A DNA stretch of 64,000 nucleotides from Gammaproteobacteria bacterium (GCA_012728315.1 JAAYFI010000007.1:1-64000); one strand, 5' to 3'; counted from the stretch's first letter, positions 1 through 10,193 are shown. The notes: generated by a model not told the origin, from the sequence alone. A program made the numbers and translations.

Positions 1-331
1 AAATAAAGCAAAGTATCCAGAACGGTATGACCCAAACCTAGGCTACTCATGCAACCCAATAAGCAGAGCTATTTGTGCACGCCGTACCTTATTCGTATCG
101 CTTTTCCCTCAACGGGTCATCCTGACCCGATTCGGGCGCTCGCCATACCTGGCTCGCTTGTCGCGATACGAACAAGGTACTCATTGACTATCGGTGTTGT
201 CTGCGAATTTAGCGCATGGCGCTTTTAAAACCATTGCTTTGCGCAAACGTATTAACACCCGCCCCGAAGTACGCTATGCACTACTCTGCAAGCTAAAATA
301 TTGAGCAGTTAAAGTCATTTTTAGTCGATGG
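1..331. other. Non-coding stretch with inverted repeats
   Basis: No convincing gene was found here. An 18-nt inverted repeat with one mismatch lies at 84-101 and 163-180. Between the arms is a second perfect 7-bp inverted repeat (113-119 with 123-129, loop of 3). The segment lies downstream of comF, which is read toward it, so it could end comF transcription, but no clear T-tract follows. It may instead be a copy of a dispersed palindromic element; one copy cannot settle this. Confidence 0.5.
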
Positions 332-1075
332 TTACAGTTGCACTCCGTGCGGTTTACCGGTGCGAGCCAAGCAGTAGACATCCACTCGTGCGGCGCCATG
401 CTTAAGTAATAGTCCGCTAATGGTTGAACAGGTGGTACCCGTCGTCAGCACATCGTCTACTAAAGCAATATGTTTGTTACTGACTTGCGCAGGCTCAGTC
501 AATTGAAAAGCATTGCGCAGATTATCGCGCCGCGCTTTAGCATTTAAACCTTGCTGGCTCACAGTTTCTCGAGAGCGTACTAATATTTGCGTAGGATTCT
601 GCAGTTGCAGCCGCGCACTGAGCGTGTCACAGACCATTTGCGCTTGATTATAGCCGCGCTGGCGTTGTCGGCGTTTTGCTAAAGGCACGGCCAAAATTAA
701 GTCAGGGCGCGGGCCACCTTCCTCAAAGTAATAATTTAAGTGCTGACTTAATACAGCGCTTAATAATTGACCATAGGGCCAGTTTTGTTGGTACTTAAAG
801 CGACTGATCAATGTATCTACAGGGAATACAAACTCGAGCGGAGTGATGACTTGGCTAAATAGCGGAGGTTGATGCGTGCAGTCTGCACAAAGCGCTTGCT
901 GGATGGGTAAAGGCAGGGCGCACTGCCGACAATACTCCCTAAGCCAAGGCAGCTCAGCCTCACAGTCTACACATAGCGGGAGTAATTGCTGACTGATCGC
1001 ATCGCAAAGCAAACAGGCTTGTTTGCTTTTTAACCAGTTGTAAACCTTTTTTAAGTGACCTGGTTGACAGCTCAT
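332..1075 (-). CDS. comF: ComF family phosphoribosyltransferase-like protein
   Basis: A 247-residue protein of the ComF/GntX family, related to DNA uptake proteins. Four CxxC pairs near residues 21-24, 35-38, 48-51 and 63-66 form the expected N-terminal zinc-binding region. The C-terminal phosphoribosyltransferase fold carries the PRPP-binding motif VDDVLTTGTT near residue 208. The start at 1075 is preferred over an in-frame upstream ATG at 1105 because AAGGAG lies 6 nt before it. It is divergent from bioB, as in Pseudomonas. The family is known from competence, but its biochemical role is not settled. Confidence 0.92.
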   Translation of the reverse strand: MSCQPGHLKKVYNWLKSKQACLLCDAISQQLLPLCVDCEAELPWLREYCRQCALPLPIQQALCADCTHQPPLFSQVITPLEFVFPVDTLISRFKYQQNWPYGQLLSAVLSQHLNYYFEEGGPRPDLILAVPLAKRRQRQRGYNQAQMVCDTLSARLQLQNPTQILVRSRETVSQQGLNAKARRDNLRNAFQLTEPAQVSNKHIALVDDVLTTGTTCSTISGLLLKHGAARVDVYCLARTGKPHGVQL

Positions 1076-1162
1076 AACGTCTCCTTGATCATTATTATAA
1101 TGCATCCTGCATGTTTACAGATTAGCAGCTAGCCGGTGAACGGCCAATAAAAAGGATAATCC

Positions 1163-2221
1163 ATGAACGCCACTCCGAACCCTGTCACCCGCCATAACTG
1201 GACACTTGCTGAAGTGACAGCGCTTTTACAGCAACCCTTTAACGACTTGATCTTTCAGGCACAAAGCGTGCACCGCCAGCACTTCAATCCCAATCGCGTG
1301 CAAGTTTCCACTTTGCTATCGATTAAAACCGGCGCTTGCCCAGAAGACTGCAAATATTGTCCGCAGTCTGGGCACTACAACACAGGTTTAGATAAAGAAA
1401 AACTGCTAGAAGTACAGAAAGTTTTGGAAGAGGCCAAGCGCGCCAAAGAGATAGGCTCGACGCGTTTCTGCATGGGCGCAGCCTGGAAACATCCTTCAGC
1501 GAAAGATATGCCTTATGTCTTGGAAATGGTCAAAGGCGTTAAAGCCATGGGCATGGAAACCTGCATGACCTTGGGCAAGCTCGATGAAGCGCAAACCAAA
1601 GCATTGGCTGATGCCGGTTTGGATTATTACAACCATAACCTAGATACTTCGCCGGAGTTCTACGGCAATATTATTACCACCCGCACCTATGCTGAACGCC
1701 TACAGACCTTAAGTTATGTACGTGATGCGGGAATGAAAATTTGCTCAGGCGGTATTTTGGGCATGGGCGAATCCATTGCTGACCGTGCGGGTTTATTGAT
1801 CCAGTTGGCTAATTTGCCAGAGCATCCAGAAAGCGTGCCGATCAATATGCTGGTTAAAGTTGAAGGTACACCGCTGGAAAATGCAGAGGATGTCGATCCT
1901 TTTGATTTTATCCGCATGCTCGCTGTGGCGCGGATTATGATGCCTAAATCCCATGTGCGTTTGTCTGCCGGTCGTGAGCAAATGAACGAGCAGATGCAAG
2001 CGCTGGCGTTTTTAGCCGGTGCTAACTCGATCTTCTACGGCGAAAAACTACTGACTACCGCCAATCCACAAGCGGATAAAGATATGCAGTTGTTTGCTCG
2101 TCTTGGTATCAAGCCGGAAGCCCGTGAAGAGTATGCTGATGAAGTGCATCAAGCTGCGATTGAGCACGCCATTATTGAGCAGCGCGACTCTAAGCTGTTT
2201 TATGACGCCGCTGCCCACTAG
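1163..2221 (+). CDS. bioB: Biotin synthase
   Basis: Radical SAM enzyme that inserts sulfur into dethiobiotin in the last step of biotin synthesis. The [4Fe-4S] motif CPEDCKYC places cysteines at 59, 63 and 66. The [11 protein letters not shown] stretch and the conserved cysteine and arginine ligands of the [2Fe-2S] cluster region are present. At 352 residues it has the normal family length. AAGGAT precedes the ATG. It is the first gene of bioBFHCD and is followed by 79 nt before bioF. Confidence 0.98.
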   Translation: MNATPNPVTRHNWTLAEVTALLQQPFNDLIFQAQSVHRQHFNPNRVQVSTLLSIKTGACPEDCKYCPQSGHYNTGLDKEKLLEVQKVLEEAKRAKEIGSTRFCMGAAWKHPSAKDMPYVLEMVKGVKAMGMETCMTLGKLDEAQTKALADAGLDYYNHNLDTSPEFYGNIITTRTYAERLQTLSYVRDAGMKICSGGILGMGESIADRAGLLIQLANLPEHPESVPINMLVKVEGTPLENAEDVDPFDFIRMLAVARIMMPKSHVRLSAGREQMNEQMQALAFLAGANSIFYGEKLLTTANPQADKDMQLFARLGIKPEAREEYADEVHQAAIEHAIIEQRDSKLFYDAAAH

Positions 2222-2300
2222 TGACTAACTTGAGCGCGCCAGCTGCAGAGCTGGCCGCTCGCTTTATTTTAATGCGCTGCATTCTTTGTCTTGGATTGTC

Positions 2301-3467
2301 ATGAGCTTCGATCTTGCTGCACGTTTGGCCGCCCGCCAAGCCGATAACCTGTACCGCCAACGTCCGCTATTACAAAGCCCACAAGGGCCTGTGGTGCAGG
2401 TGGATGGTAAAGAGTACTTGGCTTTCTCCTCCAATGATTATCTAGGCTTAGCCAATCACCCGCAGGTGGTTGAAGCTCTGCAGCAAGGCGCAGTGCGTTG
2501 GGGCGTTGGGGGCGGTGCTTCGCACTTAGTCATTGGCCATAGCGAGCCGCATCATCAGCTGGAAGAAGCTTTGGCAGAGTTTACCGGCCGCGAACGAGTG
2601 CTGTTAATGAGCAGCGGCTATATGGCCAATTTAGCGGTGATTACTGCGTTAGTCGGGCAGGGTGATACTGTGCTGCATGACCGTCTTAACCATGCCTCGC
2701 TGCTGGATGCTGGGCTGTTATCAGGCGCACGCTTTAGCCGTTATTTACACAATGATCTCGACAGCCTCAAGCAGCGTTTTCAGCGTGCGCAGGGTCATAC
2801 GCTGCTGGTCACCGATGGCGTCTTTAGTATGGATGGCGATCTGGCGCGCTTGCCTGAGTTAGCAGAGCAGGCCAAAGCTCACGGGGCATGGTTGATGGTT
2901 GATGATGCCCATGGTTTTGGTGTTTTAGGAAAAAACGGCGGTGGTTTAGTTGAACATTATGCTTTGAGTGCAGAGGATGTGCCGGTGTTGGTTGGCACCT
3001 TGGGGAAATCCTTTGGCACGGCTGGCGCTTTTGTTGCGGGTAGCGAGGCGTTGATTGAAACCCTGATCCAGTTTGCGCGACCTTATATCTACACCACCAG
3101 TTCGCCGCCAGCAGTCGCCTGTGCGACGCTGGCCAGCCTAGAGCTATTAAAAACAGAACACTGGCGCCGTGAACATCTACAAAAGTTGATTGTGCAGTTC
3201 CGTCAGGGTGTACAGGCGTTGGGTTTGAACGTGATGGACAGTCCCACGCCGATTCAGCCGATTATTATTGGCGACAGTGGCCAGGCCATGGCGATCTCGG
3301 CCAAATTGCGTGAGCAAGGTATTTTAGTTGGGGCGATTCGACCGCCGACAGTCCCCGTCGGTAGTGCGCGCTTACGTATTACTTTGACCGCTGCGCATAG
3401 TGCCGAGCAGGTGCAGCAGTTACTCGATGGTTTGGCCGCTTGCCAGCTGGAGACGCGTGATGAGTAA
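2301..3467 (+). CDS. bioF: 8-amino-7-oxononanoate synthase
   Basis: PLP enzyme that condenses pimeloyl-ACP with alanine to give KAPA. The PLP-lysine motif [11 protein letters not shown], the [10 protein letters not shown] motif and the SNDYLGLA substrate region are all visible. The start is placed at ATG 2301 (MSFDLAARL), giving 388 residues; an in-frame TTG at 2286 would add five residues. No strong ribosome binding site is seen for either. Its stop overlaps the bioH start by 8 nt, indicating translational coupling. Confidence 0.97.
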   Translation: MSFDLAARLAARQADNLYRQRPLLQSPQGPVVQVDGKEYLAFSSNDYLGLANHPQVVEALQQGAVRWGVGGGASHLVIGHSEPHHQLEEALAEFTGRERVLLMSSGYMANLAVITALVGQGDTVLHDRLNHASLLDAGLLSGARFSRYLHNDLDSLKQRFQRAQGHTLLVTDGVFSMDGDLARLPELAEQAKAHGAWLMVDDAHGFGVLGKNGGGLVEHYALSAEDVPVLVGTLGKSFGTAGAFVAGSEALIETLIQFARPYIYTTSSPPAVACATLASLELLKTEHWRREHLQKLIVQFRQGVQALGLNVMDSPTPIQPIIIGDSGQAMAISAKLREQGILVGAIRPPTVPVGSARLRITLTAAHSAEQVQQLLDGLAACQLETRDE

Positions 3468-4188
3468 GCATCTGGTATTGCTCCCAGGTTGGGGCTTAGG
3501 CGTGACACCGTTACAGATTTTAGCGGAGCAACTGGAAGCAGCTTTGCCGCAAATGACGGTACAGATTCAGCCATTACCTGATGTGCGCGGAAAAAATGCC
3601 GAGGCAGTGATTGCATTGCTCGATCAACAGTTACCGAGTGATTGCTGGCTGATGGGCTGGTCGCTGGGCGGCATGTTAGCCACGGCTCTGGCGGCGCAGC
3701 GTCAGTCCACGTGTGCAGGATTGATCAGCTATGCCAGCAATGCGTGTTTTGTTGCGCGCGATAGCTGGCCAACAGCAATGCCAGTCGATACCTTTACAGC
3801 GTTTCGCCAGCTCTGTGCAGAGGATTTAGCCGCAGGTTTAAAGCGTTTTGTGCTGTTATGCAGTCAAGGCGCTGCGCAGCCCCGAGCATTAGCGCGGCAG
3901 TTATCAGCGGCGGCTGCAGTTGCTGATTCTGCCAGCGCTTTAGCGGGTTTAGATCTGTTGGCCGCGTTGGATAATCGTGACGCCATCAGTGCGTTTTCTG
4001 GCCCACAGTTACATCTGCTGGCTGAGCAGGATGCTTTAGTGCCGTCGCTGGCGCTCAGCCATGTGCGCGAGCTCAACTCAAAAGTCACTGTCGAGCTGTT
4101 TGGACACAGTCATGCGGGCCTTATTGTTGAGTCGCAAGTGTTAGCGCAGCGCATTGCCGCTTTTATTCGAGGTTCTGAGCATGCTTGA
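3460..4188 (+). CDS. bioH: Pimeloyl-ACP methyl ester carboxylesterase
   Basis: Alpha/beta hydrolase that removes the methyl group from pimeloyl-ACP methyl ester and so ends BioC-dependent chain extension. The nucleophile elbow GWSLGG (Ser near 68), a C-terminal Asp (AEQDALVP) and His (GHSHAG) form the triad. The start is ATG 3460, inside the bioF end, giving 242 residues. A longer upstream frame lies inside bioF and is not used. It overlaps bioC by 8 nt. Confidence 0.95.
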   Translation: MSKHLVLLPGWGLGVTPLQILAEQLEAALPQMTVQIQPLPDVRGKNAEAVIALLDQQLPSDCWLMGWSLGGMLATALAAQRQSTCAGLISYASNACFVARDSWPTAMPVDTFTAFRQLCAEDLAAGLKRFVLLCSQGAAQPRALARQLSAAAAVADSASALAGLDLLAALDNRDAISAFSGPQLHLLAEQDALVPSLALSHVRELNSKVTVELFGHSHAGLIVESQVLAQRIAAFIRGSEHA

Positions 4189-5002
4189 GTCTTGTGCGCA
4201 GCAGCAGAATAAGCAGCAAGTTGCCGCCGCATTTTCACGGGCTGCGGAAACCTATGACAGTGTGGCTGAGTTTCAGCGCGCGGTGGGTCAGCGTTTATTA
4301 AGTTTATTACCTCTGGCATGGGATGCGCCTGCGGCAATGCAAAGCTCCGTTGCGCAATGGCTGGATATTGGCTGTGGCACGGGCTATTTCTGTGAGCGCT
4401 TACAACAGCGCTGGCCCAGAGCGCGGGGCACGGGCTTAGATCTGGCCGCTGGCATGCTTAATGTTGCTCGCAAGCGCTGCCCAGAGCTCGCTTATATTTG
4501 CGCGGATGCCGAAGCCTTGCCGTTACAAAACAACAGCCAAGATCTGATTTTTAGTAGTTTGGCGCTGCAATGGTGCGCTGACTTTGCCCAGGTACTTAGT
4601 GAGGCTCAGCGCGTACTTAAACCCGGTGGTCTCCTGTTATTTAGCAGTGTGGCGGAGGGTTCTTTGCTTGAGTTGCGCCGCAGCTGGCAAGCGGTGGATG
4701 ACGGTGTCCATGTCAATACATTTAGGCCGCTGAGTCGTTATCAAGAATTAACCGCGGCGAGTGGTTTGCAAGTGTTGGATGTGCATTGCCATACCCATAC
4801 GTATTACTACAACAAAGTACGCGAGCTCACCCATGAACTTAAGCATCTAGGGGCTGACCATGTGCAAGGTGGCCGTGGCCAAGGCTTAGTCAGTCGACAA
4901 GGCTTGCAGCGCTTGCTGGCAGCTTATGAACACTATCGCCAGCCGCAAGGTTTGCCCGCAACTTGGCAGGTGGTCTATGGCGTATTACGTAAAGAGGATT
5001 AA
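4181..5002 (+). CDS. bioC: Malonyl-ACP O-methyltransferase
   Basis: SAM-dependent methyltransferase that starts pimelate synthesis by methylating malonyl-ACP. The SAM-binding motif LDIGCGTGYF and a following acidic motif (GLDLA) are clear, and ADAEALPL fits motif II. The start is ATG 4181, overlapping the bioH end, giving 273 residues, the usual size. It ends 2 nt before bioD, so the whole block reads as one operon. Confidence 0.95.
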   Translation: MLESCAQQQNKQQVAAAFSRAAETYDSVAEFQRAVGQRLLSLLPLAWDAPAAMQSSVAQWLDIGCGTGYFCERLQQRWPRARGTGLDLAAGMLNVARKRCPELAYICADAEALPLQNNSQDLIFSSLALQWCADFAQVLSEAQRVLKPGGLLLFSSVAEGSLLELRRSWQAVDDGVHVNTFRPLSRYQELTAASGLQVLDVHCHTHTYYYNKVRELTHELKHLGADHVQGGRGQGLVSRQGLQRLLAAYEHYRQPQGLPATWQVVYGVLRKED

Positions 5003-5004
5003 GC

Positions 5005-5697
5005 ATGGCGCAAGCATTTTTCATTACGGGCACAGACACTGATGCTGGCAAAACCAGTGTGGCGGCAGGCTTGCTATGTGCGGCCAAACAACAAGGTTGC
5101 AGCACGTTAGCCATGAAGCCTGTGGCTTCTGGTTGCGAGATGACCGTACAAGGTTTACGCAATAGCGATGCTTTAGCCTTGATGGCGCAAAGCACAGTGC
5201 AACTGCCTTACACACAAATCAATCCTTATGCCTTTGCCCCAGCCATTGCGCCGCATATTGCCGCGCAGGAAGCCGGCGTAGAGTTATCTGTGGCGGATCT
5301 ACATCGCGCTGCACAGCTGGTTGTGCAACAGCAGGCCGATTTCACTCTGATTGAAGGCGCTGGCGGCTGGCGTGTGCCGATCTCTAATACTGAGTTTTTG
5401 TCAGATTTTGCAGTGGCTTTGCAGTTACCGGTGATTTTAGTGGTGGGCGTGAAGTTGGGCTGTATTAATCACGCGTTCTTAACGGCGCAAGCGATCCTTA
5501 ATGACGGCTTGGAACTGGCCGGTTGGGTGGCGAATGTGGTGGATCCTCATTGTGCGCGTTTAGCGGAAAACCTCGTAACCTTGCGCCAGCTTATGCCTGC
5601 ACCTTGTTTGGCTGAAGTACCTTATCTGTCGACTGTAAGTGCCGAGTGTAGCGCTGAATACTTACAGCCAGTGCCGCAGCTTTTAGTTAGAGACTGA
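5005..5697 (+). CDS. bioD: Dethiobiotin synthetase
   Basis: ATP-dependent carboxylase that closes the ureido ring of dethiobiotin. Walker A (GTDTDAGKTS, residues 8-17), the conserved MKPVASG segment and EGAGGWRVP are present. At 230 residues it has normal length. It is the last gene of bioBFHCD. No clear terminator hairpin follows in the next 290 nt. bioA, the remaining step, is at 33.3 kb. Confidence 0.97.
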   Translation: MAQAFFITGTDTDAGKTSVAAGLLCAAKQQGCSTLAMKPVASGCEMTVQGLRNSDALALMAQSTVQLPYTQINPYAFAPAIAPHIAAQEAGVELSVADLHRAAQLVVQQQADFTLIEGAGGWRVPISNTEFLSDFAVALQLPVILVVGVKLGCINHAFLTAQAILNDGLELAGWVANVVDPHCARLAENLVTLRQLMPAPCLAEVPYLSTVSAECSAEYLQPVPQLLVRD

Positions 5698-5988
5698 TAC
5701 TCTAGAAATCTTTAAGCAGATACTGAATACATCAAAAAACGTCATTAATTCAAAATCGTAATTGCGTAGGCAGCTAAGCAATCCACTTGGCTGCGCATAG
5801 CGACGCCTGCATGCTTGCCGCATCGCTGCGCTTATCGCAATGGCGGGATTAATGAGTACTGACTTAAAATGCAATGCACTTTTTATGCGTAGTGAGCGTT
5901 CTGTCGTAGTCAGCGGCTGGACTTAAACATATTTTTGAGTAGACTCAGGTCCGCTAACTAACAGCATAATTATTCAGGGAGTTATAGG
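5698..5988. other. Intergenic region before the barrel protein gene
   Basis: No gene was found. The last 60 nt are A/T-rich and end in a GGGAGTTATAGG ribosome binding region just before the ATG at 5989. An imperfect inverted repeat around 5918-5956 (AGCGG...CCGCT) may be part of the promoter region. No defined operator was recognised. Confidence 0.3.
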
Positions 5989-6696
5989 ATGTTGAAGAAA
6001 ACATTATTGGCTGCAGCAGTATTAGCATGTGCCACAACAGCAGTACAGGCGAACGAAGTGTCTGGTTATGTGACAGGTAGTATTGGTCAGGCGAAGGCGG
6101 ATAAGTCAAAGTACGCTAAAGACTTACAAAATAACTATAAAGCAGGTGGTAACGTATCTTCCGTAAGCAGTAGTACATCAAGTGATCGGACCGATACTGC
6201 TTATAAGTTAGCTGTTGGATTACAAGCGAACCCATATGTGGGCCTTGAATTACAATACGTTGATCTAGGTAGATCAAAATATAAAGGCAGTGAGTCAGGG
6301 CCTCAATTTCCAACAGGGTTTTTTAGTGAAAACGAAAAGGTTGACTTTAAAACTAGTGGTTTAGGGGTTAATTTGGTTGGGACCTTGCCGATTGAAGACT
6401 TTACTTTATTTGCTAAAGCTGGTTATCACTATTTAAAGACTAAAACATCATTTGAGTATACTGATATTGATACTGTAAGTGGGGATGATTATGAGTCTAT
6501 GAGTAAAACTGTAAGAAAGTGGGCGCCATCCTTTGGTGTAGGTGCATCTTATAATATTACTCCTGAGTTCGCAGTAGTTGCTGAGTACGAGCGTTATAAG
6601 GGCGTAGCTGATAAAAAGTCAGACTATTTTGGTAGTAGAGTTAGTATCAAACACGACATCGACCTCGCCTCTGTCGGCCTACGCTACAACTTCTAA
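5989..6696 (+). CDS. Outer-membrane beta-barrel protein (OmpA/OmpW-like)
   Basis: A 235-residue secreted protein with a cleavable signal peptide (residues 1-21, ending AVQA). Alternating hydrophobic strands fit a small, probably eight-stranded outer-membrane barrel, and the protein ends in a terminal Phe (SVGLRYNF), the usual signal for barrel insertion. It belongs to the broad OMP_b-brl group; the substrate or role cannot be told. Codons between about 6100 and 6650 are visibly more A/T-rich than in the neighbours. A strong ribosome binding site precedes it and a 12-bp terminator hairpin follows. Confidence 0.8.
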   Translation: MLKKTLLAAAVLACATTAVQANEVSGYVTGSIGQAKADKSKYAKDLQNNYKAGGNVSSVSSSTSSDRTDTAYKLAVGLQANPYVGLELQYVDLGRSKYKGSESGPQFPTGFFSENEKVDFKTSGLGVNLVGTLPIEDFTLFAKAGYHYLKTKTSFEYTDIDTVSGDDYESMSKTVRKWAPSFGVGASYNITPEFAVVAEYERYKGVADKKSDYFGSRVSIKHDIDLASVGLRYNF

Positions 6697-6711
6697 GCAG
6701 TGATCTTATAT

Positions 6712-6740
6712 AAATCTGCCGTTGCAATAACGGCAGATTT
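6712..6740. terminator. Bidirectional terminator hairpin
   Basis: Perfect 12-bp inverted repeat (6712-6723 with 6729-6740, loop of 5) whose outer pairs are A/T (AAA...TTT). It lies between two convergent genes and probably terminates both. Confidence 0.85.
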
Positions 6741-6755
6741 GTACATGTTTAATGT

Positions 6756-7157
6756 TTAAGGCTGCACAACTAAGTTATTGAACAACAAGTCTTCTACTAG
6801 ATCTTCTCCTTCCTCTTGCTTAAGCACCTGTTGTACTTGCTGCAATGCAGCTTTGCGCATGGCCTCTTTGCCATCAAACTCATTCATATCTTCATCAGTT
6901 TGTTGGGCAAATAACTGAATCAACTGGTCGCGAATCAGCGGTTCATGGTACTCCACTTTACTGACGTTCTCAGCTTGCACACGCAAAGCAATATCGGCTT
7001 TATAGTATTTTAGTTTGCTGCCTGCACCATAATTACCCACAATCGCAGGCACTAAATTAACGTATGCAGAAGGGCTGCTGGTGGTTGCTGCCTTATCTTC
7101 AGCGTGGACTGTTCCGCTCAGTGATAACGCCAGCAAAAGAATCGATAGATAGTTCAC
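6756..7157 (-). CDS. FliL-like flagellar basal body-associated protein
   Basis: A 133-residue exported protein with a signal peptide or N-terminal anchor (residues 1-19, cut after HAE or nearby). The rest matches the FliL periplasmic domain: a YVNLVPAIVGNYG start, a stretch with charged residues, then IRDQLIQLFAQ and a C-terminal VEDLLFNNLVVQ. A FliL-like gene beside the biotin operon is common in Pseudomonas. No other flagellar genes are nearby, so a direct motor role is not shown. Confidence 0.75.
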   Translation of the reverse strand: MNYLSILLLALSLSGTVHAEDKAATTSSPSAYVNLVPAIVGNYGAGSKLKYYKADIALRVQAENVSKVEYHEPLIRDQLIQLFAQQTDEDMNEFDGKEAMRKAALQQVQQVLKQEEGEDLVEDLLFNNLVVQP

Positions 7158-7546
7158 AGTAGCAGCTCCAAAGCATAAAAATGATCCCTGCAGTACAGCC
7201 AGTAATAGTGTTGCAGGGTGATTAGGTTCAAGTTTTTCTAAATAATTATACAGGGTGTGCCAGAAAGTAAGGCGTCAGTAGCGAGTCTGATGCACGACAA
7301 AGGCTGTAAGAGGCTCTAAAGGAAGCCGTGTATCGGGTTGGTCAGGGCGTCAAAGTTGGGTGAAAACTCAGCTGCAGAACAATCAAAAAGCATGTTGAGC
7401 AGTGGGTTAACCATACTCTGACTGCGTAGGCCCGTATTCAGTGCGTCCTTAGTGCTTCACGATAATACACTATCACTTATATGCATACAGCTTGAACTCT
7501 TTAGCTTGCCCCTTACACTCAAGAAAACAACAAAATGAGGTTCCTT
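7158..7546. other. Intergenic region, no gene seen
   Basis: About 390 nt between the divergent FliL-like and oxidoreductase genes. No supported reading frame or RNA gene was found. The 3' part (from about 7440) is more A/T-rich and probably holds the oxidoreductase promoter. GAGG at 7536-7539 serves the ATG at 7547. Confidence 0.3.
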
Positions 7547-8524
7547 ATGAAAGCTGTCTTGTGTAAAGCCTTTGGTCCTGCAGATACCTTGGTTGTTGAA
7601 GACGTCAGCAGCCCAGAAATTAAAAAAAATGAAGTGCTGCTGGATGTGCATGCGGCAGGTATTAACTTTCCTGACACTTTAATTATTGAAGGTAAATATC
7701 AATTCAAACCGCCTTTTCCATTTTCTCCGGGTGGTGAAGCTTCTGGTGTGATCAGCGCTGTGGGTGAGAAGGTCAGTCATCTTAAAGTTGGTGATCGAGT
7801 GATGGCGCTGACTGGCTGGGGCAGTTGCGCGGAGCAAATTGCCGTTCCCTTCTATAATATTTTGCCGATGCCTGACGCAATGGATTTTACTACTGCGGCC
7901 GCTTTTAGCATGACCTATGGTACGGCGATGCATGCATTAACACAGCGTGGTGCTTTGCAAGCCGGTGAGACGTTATTGGTGCTTGGCGCTTCTGGTGGTG
8001 TGGGTTTGGCCGCGATTGAAATTGGTAAAGCCATGGGGGCGCGAGTGATTGCTGCGGCCAGCAGTGCCGAGAAGCTCGAAGTGGCACGTCAAGCCGGTGC
8101 TGATGAGCTGGTTAATTACCAAGATGAAGACGTGCGTGAACGCTTGAGAACCTTAACCAAGGGTCAAGGCGTGGATGTGGTGATTGATCCTGTGGGCGGG
8201 GATTTGTTTGAAACGGTATTCCGCTCGATTGCTTGGAACGGCCGTATGCTGGTGATTGGTTTTGCGAGCGGCACTATTCCCTCACTGCCGGTCAATTTAC
8301 CGCTGCTGAAAGGCGCTGCGGTGATTGGCGTATTCTGGGGCTCCTTCGCTCAGCGCCAACCGCAAGATAACGTGGCTAACTTCCAGCAGCTGTTTGCCTG
8401 GTATGCCGAAGGCAAGCTGAAGCCGTTGGTCTCGCAAACCTTTGCGCTAGAAGATACAGCACAAGCGATTAACACCCTCGCTGCACGTAAAGCTGTGGGT
8501 AAGCTGGTGATCAACGTTCGTTAA
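7547..8524 (+). CDS. NADPH:quinone oxidoreductase family (MDR) protein
   Basis: A 325-residue medium-chain dehydrogenase/reductase of the quinone oxidoreductase type, without catalytic zinc ligands. The N-terminal GroES-like part has FPFSPGGEASGVI; the Rossmann part has LVLGASGGVGLAAIEI. It probably uses NADPH to reduce quinone-like or alpha,beta-unsaturated carbonyl compounds; the true substrate is unknown. The start is set at 7547 rather than 7535 because GAGG sits 7 nt upstream. Confidence 0.9.
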   Translation: MKAVLCKAFGPADTLVVEDVSSPEIKKNEVLLDVHAAGINFPDTLIIEGKYQFKPPFPFSPGGEASGVISAVGEKVSHLKVGDRVMALTGWGSCAEQIAVPFYNILPMPDAMDFTTAAAFSMTYGTAMHALTQRGALQAGETLLVLGASGGVGLAAIEIGKAMGARVIAAASSAEKLEVARQAGADELVNYQDEDVRERLRTLTKGQGVDVVIDPVGGDLFETVFRSIAWNGRMLVIGFASGTIPSLPVNLPLLKGAAVIGVFWGSFAQRQPQDNVANFQQLFAWYAEGKLKPLVSQTFALEDTAQAINTLAARKAVGKLVINVR

Positions 8525-8540
8525 TACATCAGCATGCTGT

Positions 8541-8570
8541 CCACGCAGCGTTTATTGATACGCTGTGTGG
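8541..8570 (+). terminator. Stem-loop after the quinone oxidoreductase gene
   Basis: A 10-bp inverted repeat with one G-T pair (8541-8550 and 8561-8570, loop of 10) 16 nt after the stop codon. No long T-tract follows, so it may be a 3'-end stabiliser rather than an intrinsic terminator. Confidence 0.45.
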
Positions 8571-8749
8571 GTTGCTGTAATACCTGCCTAAACGTCTTAA
8601 AGTATCCAGCTTTAAGCCTAGTTCGCAGCAACGATCTGCCTAAAATAAAGCACTGCTTCTTTAGCAGCTGCCATAAAGAACACTGCGGACCCTACAATTT
8701 TCATCGTATAGTGGTGATAAATTCTTATTATTTTATAGGCATGTATACC

Positions 8750-10048
8750 ATGTTACATCGCATTGTAGTGGTGGGTGGCGGTGCTGGCGGACTTGAGTTG
8801 GCGACGCGTTTAGGTCGCAACTTAGGTAAGCGCAAGCAGGCTAAGATAACTTTAGTTGACACAAACTTGACACATATCTGGAAACCCTTATTGCACGAAG
8901 TGGCCACTGGCTCACTGAACAGTACGGATAATGAATTAAATTATGTCGCACAAGCCAAGTGGAATCATTTTGAATTTCAGATTGGTAAGTTTTCAGGCAT
9001 TGATCGCCAGGCGAAAACCATTGAGCTGAGCGCCACCTTGGATGAAAAAGGCCATCAGTTAGTGCCTGCACGCAGTCTGAACTATGACACTTTAGTGATC
9101 GCCGTCGGCAGTCTCACCAATGACTTTGGCACTAAAGGCGCGGCTGAACATTGTATCTTTCTGGATAGTCCTCAGCATGCACTGAACTTTCACCGCCGCT
9201 TGCTCGGCGAGTATTTAAGTGCGCATGCCAAGGGTAACGATGACAATAGGGTGAATATTGCCATCGTTGGTGCTGGCGCGACGGGGGTTGAGCTGGCGGC
9301 TGAATTGCGTCATGCCTCGCAGCAATTATCCGCTTATGGTTTGGATAATATTCAGCCAGACAATATGTGCATCACCATTATTGAAGCGGGACCGCGTGTT
9401 TTGCCGGCCTTATCCGAGAAGGTTGCTAGTGAAGTACATCAGCAGTTGCTCAAGTTGGGTGTGCAAATTAAGTTGTCGGCACCTGTTGAAGAAATTACCG
9501 CTGAAGGCATGCACATCAAAGATGGCGGCTTTATTCCGGCCTCTTTAAAAGTCTGGGCCGCCGGCGTGCGTGGGCCTAAGTTTTTAACCGAGCTGGACGG
9601 TTTAGAGACTAATCGGATTAATCAGTTGGTAGTGCACACGAGCTTACAAACCACCGTGGATGAGAATATTTTCGCCATGGGTGACTGCGCAGCCTGTCCG
9701 TTAGCGGAAGGCAGCGATAAAAATGTGCCGCCACGGGCGCAATCGGCGCATCAGCAAGCCAGCTTTTTAAGCAAAGCGTTGGCGCTGAAGCTGCAAGGCA
9801 AGCCACTGCCGAAGTATCAGTATCGTGATTACGGCTCATTGGTGTCGCTGTCGCAATACAGTGCGGTGGGTAACATCATGGGTGGCTTTATGCGCACGGT
9901 TAACGTGGAAGGCTGGATGGCGCGCATGTTCTATATTTCTTTGTATCGTATGCATCAGGTTGTACTCTACGGGGTGTTTCGTACGGCTTTAATCATGCTC
10001 AGTGATCGCATCGGCAAACGGACCCATCCGCGGATGAAGTTGCACTAG
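8750..10048 (+). CDS. ndh: Type II NADH dehydrogenase
   Basis: Single-subunit, non-proton-pumping NADH:quinone oxidoreductase on the inner face of the membrane. FAD site VVVGGGAGGLELA near residue 5; NADH site IAIVGAGATGVELAAEL in the middle; the second FAD motif FAMGDCAA later. A C-terminal amphipathic part fits membrane binding. The start at 8750 (432 residues) matches the family; ATG 8741 is only three codons earlier, and longer frames to 8534 are not supported. Confidence 0.95.
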   Translation: MLHRIVVVGGGAGGLELATRLGRNLGKRKQAKITLVDTNLTHIWKPLLHEVATGSLNSTDNELNYVAQAKWNHFEFQIGKFSGIDRQAKTIELSATLDEKGHQLVPARSLNYDTLVIAVGSLTNDFGTKGAAEHCIFLDSPQHALNFHRRLLGEYLSAHAKGNDDNRVNIAIVGAGATGVELAAELRHASQQLSAYGLDNIQPDNMCITIIEAGPRVLPALSEKVASEVHQQLLKLGVQIKLSAPVEEITAEGMHIKDGGFIPASLKVWAAGVRGPKFLTELDGLETNRINQLVVHTSLQTTVDENIFAMGDCAACPLAEGSDKNVPPRAQSAHQQASFLSKALALKLQGKPLPKYQYRDYGSLVSLSQYSAVGNIMGGFMRTVNVEGWMARMFYISLYRMHQVVLYGVFRTALIMLSDRIGKRTHPRMKLH

Positions 10049-10193
10049 GCGCTGGTTTTGCTGTCTATTGAATGTCTTATCCGTTTTGCGCGAATGCCCC
10101 GTGCTTTTAGTGCGGGGATGGATCAACAGTATGCCTGCGAGTTATGCTGATTCTGCATGACTGTGTTTTGACAGAATAGAGAGGTGACGGGTT

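Noticed and set aside
10096..10116. Terminator after ndh
   Set aside because: Only a 5-bp stem with a weak loop and no T-tract.
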